A stretch of DNA of 64,000 nt, taken from the NCBI GenBank assembly GCA_046726315.1, contig JBKPAG010000011.1:1-64000 (forward strand), written 5' to 3'. Source of the DNA: JACVRX01 sp046726315 (GTDB taxonomy: Bacteria > Actinomycetota > Actinomycetes > Jiangellales > Jiangellaceae). Shown here one piece after another: positions 54,502 through 63,696 of the stretch. The notes under the pieces are model-generated. The model was not told the DNA's origin, did no database searches, and saw only the letters and a list, made by a program, of their open reading frames with translations. Each line of letters opens with the position of its first letter. Position 1 is the stretch's first letter. A program made the position numbers and the translations under genes.

Positions 54502-54957
54502 GTGAGGCAGTACCGCGAACGCCTGCGGGTCCCGGGGTCGTGGTGGCTGATGCCGCCAGCTGCCACAGTGTCGGTGTGGCTGGCGGTCCAGCACGTATAC
54601 GGCCCGCGGGTATCGGTCCCGCTCGCAGCCGGTGTCCTGGTTGTCTCGAGTGCATGGCTGCTCGGATACGGAAACGCCGTGGTCGCTGTCGAACCTGATG
54701 GCTTCGTCGCGGGCCGGGCCAGGCTGCCGCTGTGGGCAGTCGGCGAGGTAGCTCCCCTCGGAGTTGACAGGGCACATGCTGCCCGCGGGCCCGATGCTGA
54801 CCCCCGGGCCTTCATGCTGGTCCGTGGATACATCGGTCCGATGGTCCGCGTCGCGGTCGAGGACCCGGCCGATCCCGTGCCCTACTGGCTGGTGTCGACC
54901 CGGCACCCCGACCAGCTCGCCGCTGCCCTGTCTGCCGCCCGCGACGCTATTCGCTGA
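54502..54957 (+). CDS. DUF3093 family membrane protein
   Basis: A 151-residue protein with two membrane segments (SWWLMPPAATVSVWLAVQHV and RVSVPLAAGVLVVSSAWLLG) and a cytosolic domain with GNAVVAVEPDGFVAGRARLP and YWLVSTRHPDQLAAALSAAR. These identify DUF3093, a conserved actinobacterial family of unknown function, regularly found between dut and DUF4193 genes. It is divergent from dut and convergent with DUF4193, 15 nt apart. GTG 54502 is the first start. Confidence 0.85.
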   Translation: MRQYRERLRVPGSWWLMPPAATVSVWLAVQHVYGPRVSVPLAAGVLVVSSAWLLGYGNAVVAVEPDGFVAGRARLPLWAVGEVAPLGVDRAHAARGPDADPRAFMLVRGYIGPMVRVAVEDPADPVPYWLVSTRHPDQLAAALSAARDAIR

Positions 54958-54972
54958 TGCTTTCGCGACGGA

Positions 54973-55272
54973 TCACGCGGCGCAGTCGCGGCAGACTAGG
55001 ACGCCATTGGTCTCGCGAGCCAACTGACTGCGGTGATGGACCAGATAGCACTGTGAACAGGTGAACTCGTCGGCCTGCCGAGGCAGCACCCGTACCGCGA
55101 GCTCTTCGTTGGATAGATCGGCACCGGGCAGTTCCAGCGACTCGGCGAGCTCAGCCTCGTCGACGTCGACAATGCCCGACGCCGTGTCCATCCGGCGGTT
55201 CTTGAGCTCCTCGATCGAGTCCTCGGACAGCTCGTCGTCGGTCTTTCGAGGGGCGTCGTAGTCGGTTGCCAT
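54973..55272 (-). CDS. DUF4193 family zinc-binding protein
   Basis: A 99-residue acidic protein: MATDYDAPRKTDDELSEDSI and EELKNRRMD, then AELAESLELPGADLSNEELA and a C-terminal zinc ribbon with TCSQC and VCRDC. It matches DUF4193, highly conserved in actinobacteria, whose role is unknown though an RNA-polymerase-binding function has been discussed for some small acidic zinc proteins. ATG 55272 is chosen from the family start; the open frame begins upstream without such sequence. Confidence 0.88.
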   Translation of the reverse strand: MATDYDAPRKTDDELSEDSIEELKNRRMDTASGIVDVDEAELAESLELPGADLSNEELAVRVLPRQADEFTCSQCYLVHHRSQLARETNGVLVCRDCAA

Positions 55273-55522
55273 AACGTCAGCCCCCTTCGCGGGCAGTGTT
55301 GTCCATTTTGACGGTCGCACTCGGACCCCCATAACGCACGGGAGGCGCCAGTTGTGCCCGAACTGCGGCGCGAATTCTGCCTCAACCCGCGGCCGCACGG
55401 AGATGCGCCTCGCCGAGGCGGTTGAAGATCCGCCCGCAGCGGGAAGGCGGGTACCGTTCTGGGGGCCGAGCCAACCGTCCGGGCAGGTCCGGGATCATGG
55501 ATCACAGGACCAGGGAGGTGCA

Positions 55523-56461
55523 GTGCTCGAGTTGGACAGCCTCTCGAAGCGATACGGGGACGTCGTCGCGCTCGACAACCTGTCGCTCACCGTCCGCCCC
55601 GGTCAGATGCACGGCTTCGTGGGTACCAACGGAGCGGGCAAGACGACGGCCATGCGCATCGTGCTCGGTGTACTCGACGCCGACGCAGGCGAGGTCCGGT
55701 GGCAGGGCGAGCGGCTCGGGCGCGACGCCCGCCGCGAGTTCGGCTACATGCCCGAGGAGCGCGGGCTGTACCCGAAGATGCGCCTGCTCGAGCAACTGGT
55801 GTTCCTGGCTCGGCTGCGAGGCACAACCGCGGCTGCAGCGACCCGCTCGGCCACCGCCCTGCTGGAACGGTTCGGCCTCGCGGAACGGGCCCGGGACCGG
55901 GTCGAGCAGCTGTCCCTCGGCAACCAGCAGCGGGTCCAGCTGGCAGCGGCGCTGGTGCACGACCCCACGGTCCTGGTACTGGACGAACCGTTCAGTGGTC
56001 TCGACCCGGTCGGGGTCGACGCGATGGCGACGGTGCTGCGCGAGCGCGTGGACGCCGGTGCCGCCTTGGTGTTCTCCAGCCATCAGCTCGATCTTGTCGA
56101 GCGACTGTGTGATGCCGTTGGGATCATCCGGGCCGGCCGGTTGGTCGCAGACGGTACCGTCGCGGAGCTGCGCGGTATCACCGGCTCACGTCGGTATCGC
56201 GTTCTCGTCGAGTCGGGTCCGGGCTGGCCGGACCAGCTGGCTGCCTCTGTCCGAGGTGCTGCTGTTCTGGACCACGGCCGCGACAGCGGGCCAGCTCTCT
56301 TCGAGCTGCCGGCCGCCACCGACGATCAATTCCTGCTGGCAGCGGCCCAGCGCCTCGGAGCGGTCCACCAGTTCGGAACCGCTGAACCGACGCTGGTCGA
56401 GTTGTTCCGTGAGGTCGTGTCCGAGGAGCCGGCATCCGACGATCCGGGGGTCGCCGCCTGA
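55523..56461 (+). CDS. ABC exporter ATP-binding subunit
   Basis: A 312-residue ATPase. Walker A GTNGAGKTT (34-42), signature LSLGNQQRVQL and Walker B VLVLDEPFSGLD are intact; the Q-loop region GYMPEERGLYPKM is that of NatA/DrrA-type exporters. The C-terminal third carries a DUF4162-like regulatory domain. Together with the next gene it forms a two-gene export system of the Na+/drug type; the substrate is unknown. GTG 55523 has AGGGAGG upstream at a good distance. The stop overlaps the permease ATG by 1 nt. Confidence 0.88.
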   Translation: MLELDSLSKRYGDVVALDNLSLTVRPGQMHGFVGTNGAGKTTAMRIVLGVLDADAGEVRWQGERLGRDARREFGYMPEERGLYPKMRLLEQLVFLARLRGTTAAAATRSATALLERFGLAERARDRVEQLSLGNQQRVQLAAALVHDPTVLVLDEPFSGLDPVGVDAMATVLRERVDAGAALVFSSHQLDLVERLCDAVGIIRAGRLVADGTVAELRGITGSRRYRVLVESGPGWPDQLAASVRGAAVLDHGRDSGPALFELPAATDDQFLLAAAQRLGAVHQFGTAEPTLVELFREVVSEEPASDDPGVAA

Positions 56462-57660
56462 TGTCGCGCGCGTTGTCGTTCCGCGAGGCGGCGCTCTTGG
56501 TGGCTCGGCGGGAGTTCCTGCAACGGGCCCGGGACCGGTCGTTCTTTGTCTCCACGGCGATCACCATCGCCATCATCGTGCTGGTGATCGTATTTCCGAA
56601 GGTTCTCAACTTCGGGGCCGACGAGTACGCGGTCGCCTTCTTCGGGCCGAACGGCCCCGCGGTCCGGGCCGTCGCCGAACAGCAGGCCGAGCTCAGCGAT
56701 GTCGCCATGGTGGTCGTGAATGCCCAGGACACCGACCAGGCCGAGCAGATGATCCTCGACGGCGAGCTCGACGCGTATGTGGACGCAGACGCGGTCGTCG
56801 TGGAACGGGAGCTGCGGCCGTCCTTGCGGGCCGTGCTCGAGAACGCGCACAGTTCTGTGGCCGGAAGCCACGCCCTCACCGAGGCCGGTCTGGATCCCGA
56901 GCAGGTCGCCACGGCGCTCGACCCGACGGCACTGCGGACTGTGACACTCGACCCGGCGGCAAACGAGCGGAACACCCGCGGAACCATCGCATTCATCGGG
57001 GCATTGATCCTTTACGGCCAGCTGCTCGGGTACGGCTTCTGGGTTGCGCTCGGCGTGGTCGAGGAGAAGTCGAGCCGCGTGGTCGAAGTCCTGCTCTCGG
57101 CGATCCCTGCGCGCGCACTGCTCGCCGGCAAGGTTCTCGGAATCGGCGTGCTTGGACTCGCCCAGCTGTTCGCGATCGCCGCGGTGTCGGTGGCTACCGC
57201 CGCTCTGGTCGGATCGATTGCCTTCGAGGCGTCGATGCTGCAACCGATCCTGCTCGTCCTGTGCTGGTTCATCCTGGGCTACGTCGCGTACGCGTGCTTG
57301 TCCGCGGCCGCTGCCGCGAGGGTGTCGCGCCAGGAGGAGCTGCAGAACGCCACCACCCCGCTGACCATGCTGGCAATGGTCTCCTTCTTCGCCAGCTTCT
57401 ACGTGTTCTTCAATCCCGGCGGGACGGGCCCACTTGTCGTTTCGGTGATACCGCCGGTGAGCGCGCTGGCTATGCCGATCCGGATGGCGCGGGGAGACGC
57501 TGCGCTGTGGGAGATCGGGCTCGCGGTGATCCTGATGCTCGGGCTGATCGCTGCCCTGATCATGGTCGCTGGCCGGGTATACGAGGGCGCCGTGCTACGA
57601 ATGGGGGCCAAAGTGCCCCTCGCCGAGGCGTGGCGGTCGGGTCGGCGGGTCCGCGCCTGA
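56461..57660 (+). CDS. ABC exporter permease subunit (NatB-like)
   Basis: A 399-residue ABC2-type permease. The first helix is FFVSTAITIAIIVLVIVFP, followed by a large extracytoplasmic domain (about 50-180) rich in Asp and Glu, then a cluster of five helices from ALILYGQLLGYGFWVALGVV, with the coupling segment EEKSSRVVEVLLSAIPAR. This layout matches NatB sodium exporters and related multidrug transporters. It overlaps the ATPase gene by 1 nt and is convergent with the inositol monophosphatase gene. Substrate unassigned. Confidence 0.85.
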   Translation: MSRALSFREAALLVARREFLQRARDRSFFVSTAITIAIIVLVIVFPKVLNFGADEYAVAFFGPNGPAVRAVAEQQAELSDVAMVVVNAQDTDQAEQMILDGELDAYVDADAVVVERELRPSLRAVLENAHSSVAGSHALTEAGLDPEQVATALDPTALRTVTLDPAANERNTRGTIAFIGALILYGQLLGYGFWVALGVVEEKSSRVVEVLLSAIPARALLAGKVLGIGVLGLAQLFAIAAVSVATAALVGSIAFEASMLQPILLVLCWFILGYVAYACLSAAAAARVSRQEELQNATTPLTMLAMVSFFASFYVFFNPGGTGPLVVSVIPPVSALAMPIRMARGDAALWEIGLAVILMLGLIAALIMVAGRVYEGAVLRMGAKVPLAEAWRSGRRVRA

Positions 57661-57662
57661 GG

Positions 57663-58469
57663 TCAGTCGTCGCGGTCTGGACGCAACGGCTCCAGCAAGT
57701 CGTGCAGGGCGGTGAACAGCGCGGGACCGGCAGCGATCACCAACTCGGCTCCGGCGACCCGTCCGCCGAGTCCGGCGACGACAGCCCCTGCCTCTTGCGC
57801 GATCAGCCCGCCGGCGGCCAGGTCCCACGGCGCCAGGCCGCGCTCGTAGAAGCCGTCGACCAGCCCGCTCGCCACCGCGCACAAGTCGAGAGAGGCGGAA
57901 CCGGCCCGGCGGATGTCCCGGATCTTGGGCAGCACGTGCCGCAGCACTTCCGCCTGGTGAGCCCGCCGGCCCGCGTCGTATCCGAACCCGGTGGCGATCA
58001 ACGCGCGGTCGAGCCGGTCGCAACCCGACTCGCGGATCGGCCGACCGTCGAGAATGGCGCCCTCGCCGCGGATGGCGGTCCAGGTCTGGCCAGTGGCCGG
58101 ACTGTGCACGACGCCCACGTCGGCAACGCCGTCGACCTGGACGGCTATCGACACCGCGTACTGCGGAATCGCGTAGAGGTAGTTGACCGTCCCGTCGATG
58201 GGATCGACCACCCATACGACGCCCGAGCGTCCGGGTACGGACCCGCCCTCCTCGCCCAGCAATCCATCGTCGGGCCGGGCTGTCAGTAGCCGCTCCCGGA
58301 TCAGGTCCTCGGCGGCGGTATCCGATTCGGTGACAATGTCGGTGGGCGAGGACTTGGTCGCCGAAACGGCCATTCGCTCGACGCCCGCCCGCCGGTCCCA
58401 GATGAGCCGGCCGGCGTCGTGCGCCACGTCGACCGCGAGGGCGAGCAGCGCGGGCAGGTCCTCGTTCAT
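57663..58469 (-). CDS. Inositol monophosphatase family protein
   Basis: A 268-residue Mg-dependent phosphatase. Metal ligands are Glu73/Glu74 (LGEEGG) and Asp89 and Asp92 in VVDPIDGTVNY; APWDLAAGGLIAQEAGA carries the C-terminal aspartate. Family members act on inositol-1-phosphate, but also on fructose-bisphosphate or NADP and other phosphates, so substrate is open. ATG 58469 is chosen because it overlaps the hemH stop (ATGA). The longer frame begins before it without family-like sequence. Confidence 0.85.
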   Translation of the reverse strand: MNEDLPALLALAVDVAHDAGRLIWDRRAGVERMAVSATKSSPTDIVTESDTAAEDLIRERLLTARPDDGLLGEEGGSVPGRSGVVWVVDPIDGTVNYLYAIPQYAVSIAVQVDGVADVGVVHSPATGQTWTAIRGEGAILDGRPIRESGCDRLDRALIATGFGYDAGRRAHQAEVLRHVLPKIRDIRRAGSASLDLCAVASGLVDGFYERGLAPWDLAAGGLIAQEAGAVVAGLGGRVAGAELVIAAGPALFTALHDLLEPLRPDRDD

Positions 58470-59563
58470 GCCGAGGCCCCGCACAAGGCCGGGCGCGGTC
58501 CAACGGGGTTCGGGCAACAGCCCACCGGGCACACCTCGTGCGACGGTCCCGGTGCACCGATGCTCGCCCGGACTACCGTCTCACCCCGTTCGAGCGCCGC
58601 CCGTTCGACCAGCAGATCGCAGATCGCAGCGACGAAAGCTGGGTGGGTGCCGGCCGTACCGGCCCGGGCGACCGGCAGTCCCATCTCGCGCGCGGTGCCC
58701 AGTGCTTCGGTGTCGAGGTCGAATGCGACCTCCATGTGGTCGGACACGAAGCCGATTGGGGACAGCACGACACCTGCGACGTCGGTAGCGATGGTCTTGA
58801 GGTGATCGTTCACATCCGGCTCGAGCCAGGGCACCTGCGGTGGTCCGGTGCGCGAGCAGTACGCAAGGTCGTAGCCATACCGCGTACCGGTCCGACTCTC
58901 GACGTCGGCGGTCACGCCAGCAGCCACGGCAAGGTGCTGAGCGACGTAGGCGCCGCCATCAGGTCCGGCCGTCTCGGCCATCGCGATCGGGATCGAATGG
59001 GTGACGAACACCAGCCGCGCATGCTGTGCAACGCCGACCGGCAAGTCGCCTAGGGCACCGGCGACCGCGTCGGCGTTAGCCCGGACGAAGCCGGGGTGAT
59101 CGAAGCACTGCCGCAGCCGATCGAGCTTCGGGGCACGCCGTCCCACTGCCGCGGCTGCCGCGGCCAGGTCTTCGCGGTACTGCCGGCAGCCCGAATACGA
59201 GGAGAAGGCGCTCGTGACGAAGACCGCCGCCCGGCGCACTCCGTCATCCCGCATCCTGGCCAGCTCCTCGGCCAGGTACGGGTGCCAGTTCCGGTTTCCC
59301 CAGTAGACCGGTAGTGACACGCTCATGCGATCCAATTCGTGCTCCAGCGCGGCAACCAAGGCCCGGTTCTGGTCATTGATGGGGCTACGCCCCCCGAACC
59401 TGAGGTAGCGCATAGCCACCTCGGTTAGCCGATCCGCGGAGATAGCGCGCCCGCTCGTCACGTTCTCCAGAAACGCCATGACGTCCTCGGGTCCTTCGGG
59501 TCCGCCGAAGGACACGACGAGCAGCGCCTCATACGGATCGACGACCTGTCCTGTCGTGCGCAC
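58466..59563 (-). CDS. hemH: Ferrochelatase (coproporphyrin III ferrochelatase, CpfC type)
   Basis: A 365-residue ferrochelatase. ALLVVSFGGPEGPEDVMAFL is the family start; VFVTSAFSSYSGCRQYRED, VFVTHSIPIAMAETAG with the metal-site His and VVLSPIGFVSDHMEVAFDLD with Glu follow. The C-terminus carries clustered cysteines (HEVCPVGCCPNPV and LCG) typical of actinobacterial enzymes with a 2Fe-2S cluster. In the HemQ route it inserts iron into coproporphyrin III. It overlaps the inositol monophosphatase by 4 nt and is divergent from the MFS gene 39 nt away. Confidence 0.92.
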   Translation of the reverse strand: MRTTGQVVDPYEALLVVSFGGPEGPEDVMAFLENVTSGRAISADRLTEVAMRYLRFGGRSPINDQNRALVAALEHELDRMSVSLPVYWGNRNWHPYLAEELARMRDDGVRRAAVFVTSAFSSYSGCRQYREDLAAAAAAVGRRAPKLDRLRQCFDHPGFVRANADAVAGALGDLPVGVAQHARLVFVTHSIPIAMAETAGPDGGAYVAQHLAVAAGVTADVESRTGTRYGYDLAYCSRTGPPQVPWLEPDVNDHLKTIATDVAGVVLSPIGFVSDHMEVAFDLDTEALGTAREMGLPVARAGTAGTHPAFVAAICDLLVERAALERGETVVRASIGAPGPSHEVCPVGCCPNPVGPRPALCGASA

Positions 59564-59602
59564 CCGCCCGATCCTGTCATCTCCGCGTGGAAGGCTGACG
59601 GC

Positions 59603-60811
59603 GTGCTGGGGCCCTACGCCAATGTGTTACGCCCGGCTGGTGCCCTGGCGTTTTCGGCTTCCGGGCTGGTCGCCCGGCTGCCGATGTCGATGCTCGGCAT
59701 CAGCATCGTTCTCGCCGTTTCGGCCCAAAGCGGATCGTACGGACGCGCGGGAGTGGTCGCTGCCGCAGCATTACTCGCCCAGGCTGCCGCGGCGCCGATG
59801 CAGGCCAGGATCGCCGACCGGTTCGGCCAAGCCCGGATGCTGCGCCCGGTGCTCGTCGTTCACGGCCTGAGCCTCGGCGCCTTCATCGTGCTGCTGGACA
59901 GCGCACCACTGCCGGCCCTCCTGTTGACGGCCGCCCTTACCGGGGCGACCCTGCCGAGCTTCGGGGCCATGGTGCGGGCGCGCTGGGCGCGCCTGTATTC
60001 GGGCTCGTCCCTTCTGCACACGGCCTACGCCCTGGAGTCGGTCCTCGACGAGGTCGTCTTCGTCGTGGGGCCTGTGGTCGCCACTCTGCTGGCCACCGGC
60101 GTGCACCCCGCCTCCGGTCTGCTGTTCATCCTTGGGCTCACGGTGGGGGGTGGCCTGGTGTTCGCCGCTCAGCGAGCCACCGAGCCGCCGCCGCGACCCC
60201 ATGCCCGTCACGTCGACGCGGACCGCCTCCCGATGTGGTCCCTCGCCTGGATCGTGTTGACCTTCATGTTCATGGGCGGCATTTTCGGCAGCGTGGAGGT
60301 CGTCACCGTGGCATTCACCGACGCCGCGGGCGCGATCACGGCTGCCGGCCCGCTGCTCGCGATCTATGCGCTCGGCAGTCTGGTGTCTGGCCTGGTCGTT
60401 GGCGCCGTTCGAGTACGAAGCGGACCGCGCCGGCGGTTCGTTGTCGGCCAAGCGATGATGGCGGCGACCTTGTTCCCGCTCCCCATCGTCGGGCCGGTGC
60501 CGGTTCTGGCCATCGTGCTCTTCGTCGCCGGCCTCGCCATCTCTCCCACGTTGATCGCCGGGTTCTCCCTGGTGGAGACCGTGGTCCCGGCGAGCCGCCT
60601 CACCGAGGGCCTGGCCTGGATCTCGACTGCTCTCAACGTCGGAGTGTCTGCCGGCGCTGCCGCGTCCGGTCGAACCGTTGACGAATTCGGGGCGACGACT
60701 GCCTACCTCGTTGCGGTGGCCTTCGGCCTGTCCGCGGCCGCCTCGTGCGTCGCCGGCGCCATCGTGGACCGGCGGCGGCCTGATCCGGTGCATGAAAGCG
60801 TGCCACGGTGA
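59603..60811 (+). CDS. MFS transporter
   Basis: A 402-residue permease with about 12 helices: LSASGL-like start ASGLVARLPMSMLGISIVLA, VVAAAALLAQAAAAPMQARI with DRFGQARML as the loop 2-3 motif, ATLPSFGAMVRARWARLYSG, and SLAWIVLTFMFMGGIFGSVE. It matches the major-facilitator superfamily of small actinobacterial exporters; substrate unknown. It is divergent from hemH with 39 nt between starts, and its stop overlaps the GTG of the next gene by 4 nt, coupling it to an FAD oxidase. Confidence 0.82.
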   Translation: MLGPYANVLRPAGALAFSASGLVARLPMSMLGISIVLAVSAQSGSYGRAGVVAAAALLAQAAAAPMQARIADRFGQARMLRPVLVVHGLSLGAFIVLLDSAPLPALLLTAALTGATLPSFGAMVRARWARLYSGSSLLHTAYALESVLDEVVFVVGPVVATLLATGVHPASGLLFILGLTVGGGLVFAAQRATEPPPRPHARHVDADRLPMWSLAWIVLTFMFMGGIFGSVEVVTVAFTDAAGAITAAGPLLAIYALGSLVSGLVVGAVRVRSGPRRRFVVGQAMMAATLFPLPIVGPVPVLAIVLFVAGLAISPTLIAGFSLVETVVPASRLTEGLAWISTALNVGVSAGAAASGRTVDEFGATTAYLVAVAFGLSAAASCVAGAIVDRRRPDPVHESVPR

Positions 60812-62121
60812 CCGTCCGAACAGGCCCATGGACGAACTGGGCCCAAACAGTGGCGTACCGCCCCGCACGGGTGGCTTCCCCCCGTGATCCGGCCGACGTC
60901 GCCGAGGTTCTTGCTGCAGCCCGTCGCGACGGCCTCCGGGTCAAGCCGATCGGCGCGGGGCACAGCTTCACTCCGGTCGCAGCCACCGAAGGCGTGCAGG
61001 TACGGCTGGACCAGCTCACCGGACTCATCGGCACCGACGTTGACCAGAACAGCGGAAGTGGCACGGCAACGGTCGCCGCCGGAACGCGGCTGCATGACCT
61101 CAACGCCGAGCTGGCGCGGTTGGGTCTCGGCCTGTCAAACATGGGCGACATCGACGTCCAGACCGTGTCAGGCGCCGTCAGTACCGGAACCCACGGCTCG
61201 GGCCGGGATAGCGCCAGTCTGTCGGCCCTGGTCGTCGGGCTGCAGATCGCGCTGCCGGATGGTTCGCTGGTGCGATGCTCGGCGGACGAAGAGCCCGGCC
61301 TGTTCCGGGCCGGGCGACTTGGTCTCGGCGCGCTCGGCATCGTGACGTCGCTCACCTTCCGGGTGGAGCGGGCATTCCTGCTGCACGCGGTCGAGGAGCG
61401 GGGTCATCTGGACGAGGTATTGGAGCGCTTCGACGAGTACGCCGCGGAGGAGCATCTCGACATGTATTGGTTTCCGTTCACCGACTTCATGCAGGTGAAA
61501 TCCCATCGTCGGACGAGTGAGCCCCGGCGACCGTTGTCCAGACCGTCCGCATGGTGGACCGACATCGGCGAAAACGCCGGCATCGGGCTCGTGCAGCGGA
61601 TCACCAGAGCCGCGCCGCGGTACACGCCGATCGTGAACGGGGTCGCCGCCCGGTTGATCTCGCGTCGCGAATACGTCGACGCGGCGCCGTCGGTGTTCAC
61701 CCGCGTCCGCCGTATCCGGTGGCACGAGATGGAGTACGCGCTGCCGCGGCGGGTTGCGGTCTCAGCCATTCGGGAGTTCCGGCGGCTGACCACGCAGGGT
61801 CCCTGGCGAATCGCGTTTCCGGTCGAAATCCGCTTTGCTCCTGCCGACGACGTCTGGCTGTCGACCGGTTATGGCCGCGACACCGTCTACATCGCCTGCC
61901 ACGCCTATCCACGTACGGACTATGTGCCCTGGTTCGCCGCTGCCGAAGAGCTGTTCGTTTCCTACGGCGGCCGGCCGCACTGGGGCAAGCTGCATACCCG
62001 GGACATGAGCTACCTCCGGGAGGTCTATCCGCGGATGACCGAGTTCCAGGAGATCAGGAACCGCGTCGACCCAGACCGGCTGATGGGCAACGACTATCTC
62101 CGCCGCGTTCTCGGCGACTGA
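60808..62121 (+). CDS. D-arabinono-1,4-lactone oxidase-type FAD-linked oxidoreductase
   Basis: A 437-residue VAO-family flavoprotein. AGHSFTP (residues 50-56) contains His52, the predicted covalent flavin site; GLGLSNMGDIDVQTVSGAVS and TGTHGSG shape the FAD domain; HWGKLH near residue 392 is the ALO/GULO signature. Related bacterial enzymes oxidise sugar lactones or alditols; the substrate here is unknown. It is coupled to the MFS transporter by a 4-nt overlap, hinting that the transporter moves its substrate or product. Confidence 0.85.
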   Translation: MTVRTGPWTNWAQTVAYRPARVASPRDPADVAEVLAAARRDGLRVKPIGAGHSFTPVAATEGVQVRLDQLTGLIGTDVDQNSGSGTATVAAGTRLHDLNAELARLGLGLSNMGDIDVQTVSGAVSTGTHGSGRDSASLSALVVGLQIALPDGSLVRCSADEEPGLFRAGRLGLGALGIVTSLTFRVERAFLLHAVEERGHLDEVLERFDEYAAEEHLDMYWFPFTDFMQVKSHRRTSEPRRPLSRPSAWWTDIGENAGIGLVQRITRAAPRYTPIVNGVAARLISRREYVDAAPSVFTRVRRIRWHEMEYALPRRVAVSAIREFRRLTTQGPWRIAFPVEIRFAPADDVWLSTGYGRDTVYIACHAYPRTDYVPWFAAAEELFVSYGGRPHWGKLHTRDMSYLREVYPRMTEFQEIRNRVDPDRLMGNDYLRRVLGD

Positions 62122-62223
62122 CGTTGCAGGCAGAGGATTTCCCACCTCCGCTCGGCATGGCGGCTTGGTCCGACGCCACCCCCAGGTCACGATGGGCGCA
62201 ACCGTGCACGGGAGGTTCGCAAG

Positions 62224-63285
62224 ATGCGGGAGCTACAACTGATCGCCGTGAGCGACGATGGCACCCGCCTCATCCTCCGGCCCGACGGCGACGATGTCGC
62301 GATGGCGCTTCCCGTCGACGAACGTCTGCACGCCGCGATGCGTGGCGACCGCGCACGCTTGGGGCAATTGGAGATCCAGATGGACAGCCAAGTGCGCCCC
62401 CGTGACATCCAGGCCCGGATTCGCGGCGGCGAGAGCGTCGAATCGGTTGCCGCCGGGGCTGCCGTCTCCCTCGACCGGGTCCTGCGCTACGCCGGGCCCG
62501 TGCTGGCTGAACGCGAGTACGTCGCCGGGCGGGCGCGTCGGGCGACCGTGCGCCGGATGAACGGCGACGGTCCGGCGCCGACACTCGACGACGCCGTCGC
62601 CCGGTGGGTCACCGAGATCGACATCGATCCTGAGGCTGTGCAATGGGACGCCTGGCGCCGCGACGACGGCAGGTGGCAGGTCAGCGCCAGCTGGCCGGAC
62701 GGCTCCGATCTCGAGTCGGCCCGGTTCGCCTTCGACCCAGCAGGTCGTTCGGTGGCTCCCGACGACGACCAGGCCCGAGCGGTTGCCGGTGACCGCCCGC
62801 CGGAACCGGCCAGCACGCCCGGGCCGACCCGGCTCTCGGTAGTCACCGGTGTCGCCGACCAGGCCGTCGATATCGACCTGGAGGACGACGAGGAGCAAGG
62901 CGGACACGCCCCGACCCAGGTCCTGATCCTCACCGAGACCACCGAGACCACCGAAACCACCGAAACCACCGAGGTCGACCTGGAGCTGGCCGAGCCGGAC
63001 TCGGCCGACGACGAACCGACTGGGCCGATCCCCGTCACCAACCGACGTCCACGCCGCGGCGAGCGTCGGCGGCCCACCGGGCCGTCCCGAGGTCTCGACG
63101 ACACGACGAGCGAACGGTTGCGGCTCACCGATATCGCCAACCGAGTGGAGATAGAGCTGCAGCACGGCGTCGACGAACCGCCAGCCGAGGCACCCGCCCA
63201 GCGTGCCGGTTCGACTCGCGCCCGCCGGCCCACAGTGCCGAGCTGGGACGAGATCATGTTCGGCCGTCGGCGCAAGCCGGACTGA
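62224..63285 (+). CDS. sepH: Septation protein SepH
   Basis: A 353-residue protein. MRELQLIAVSDDGTRLILRP and DDVAMALPVDERLHAAM, followed by the helix-turn-helix block RPRDIQARIRGGESVESVAA and PVLAEREYVAGRARRATVRR, define the SepH N-terminal DUF3071 domain; a long acidic/threonine-rich linker and a basic C-terminus (IMFGRRRKPD) follow. SepH binds FtsZ and helps Z-ring assembly in Streptomyces and relatives. The linker contains four tandem ETT units (62935-62970). Start ATG 62224 lies after AGGTTCGCAAG. It is monocistronic. Confidence 0.9.
   Translation: MRELQLIAVSDDGTRLILRPDGDDVAMALPVDERLHAAMRGDRARLGQLEIQMDSQVRPRDIQARIRGGESVESVAAGAAVSLDRVLRYAGPVLAEREYVAGRARRATVRRMNGDGPAPTLDDAVARWVTEIDIDPEAVQWDAWRRDDGRWQVSASWPDGSDLESARFAFDPAGRSVAPDDDQARAVAGDRPPEPASTPGPTRLSVVTGVADQAVDIDLEDDEEQGGHAPTQVLILTETTETTETTETTEVDLELAEPDSADDEPTGPIPVTNRRPRRGERRRPTGPSRGLDDTTSERLRLTDIANRVEIELQHGVDEPPAEAPAQRAGSTRARRPTVPSWDEIMFGRRRKPD
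62935..62970 (+). repeat. Tandem 9-nt repeat inside sepH
   Basis: Four units of GAGACCACC or GAAACCACC encode Glu-Thr-Thr repeats in the disordered linker of SepH. Units are identical except for one silent third-position change in the last two, so slippage would alter linker length in steps of three residues without changing frame. Confidence 0.6.
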
Positions 63286-63696
63286 TCCCAGCAGGTATCA
63301 GCGCGCGCTTCACCTGCTCTGTATGGGTGGATGTGCAAGCATCCCGCGGTCAGGGAACCCGGCCGTGTCGGCCTGGACGATCGGCAGGGGTCATGGTGCC
63401 GTCTCGACGCTCCGTGGGGGTCCGATCCGCGCTCGACGCGAACGACGTTCTCGACCGCGAGCGGGCCCTGCGCAGGGACCGCGTCGTCTCGATCTCGGTG
63501 GCCACATGGCGACGGCGAGGGCGCCGAACCCTCGTCCGGCGCTCCAGGGGGTTGGGTCGATGAGATCGGTGTCGACGGGGGGCGACGGGTGCGGAATGCA
63601 CGGACGGTGCATGCACGCATTGTCCGGACTCGGGGGGCCGCATCCGTCGCCGGCGGCGTCCACTGTGCGGCGACGGTTGACCAGTAGGGTCGCTGT
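63286..63696. other. 411-nt stretch between sepH and a sigma factor gene
   Basis: Open frames exist in several frames but none is protein-like. The sequence is less GC-uniform, with CATGCACGC-like palindromes around 63600-63620. It probably holds the sepH terminator and the promoter of the sigma-factor gene, though I cannot point to either with confidence. Confidence 0.35.

Noticed and set aside
55422..58289. 955-codon open frame on the plus strand
   Set aside because: It runs over the ABC transporter genes and the inositol monophosphatase gene in another frame; its Arg/Ser-rich translation is typical of shadow frames in GC-rich DNA.
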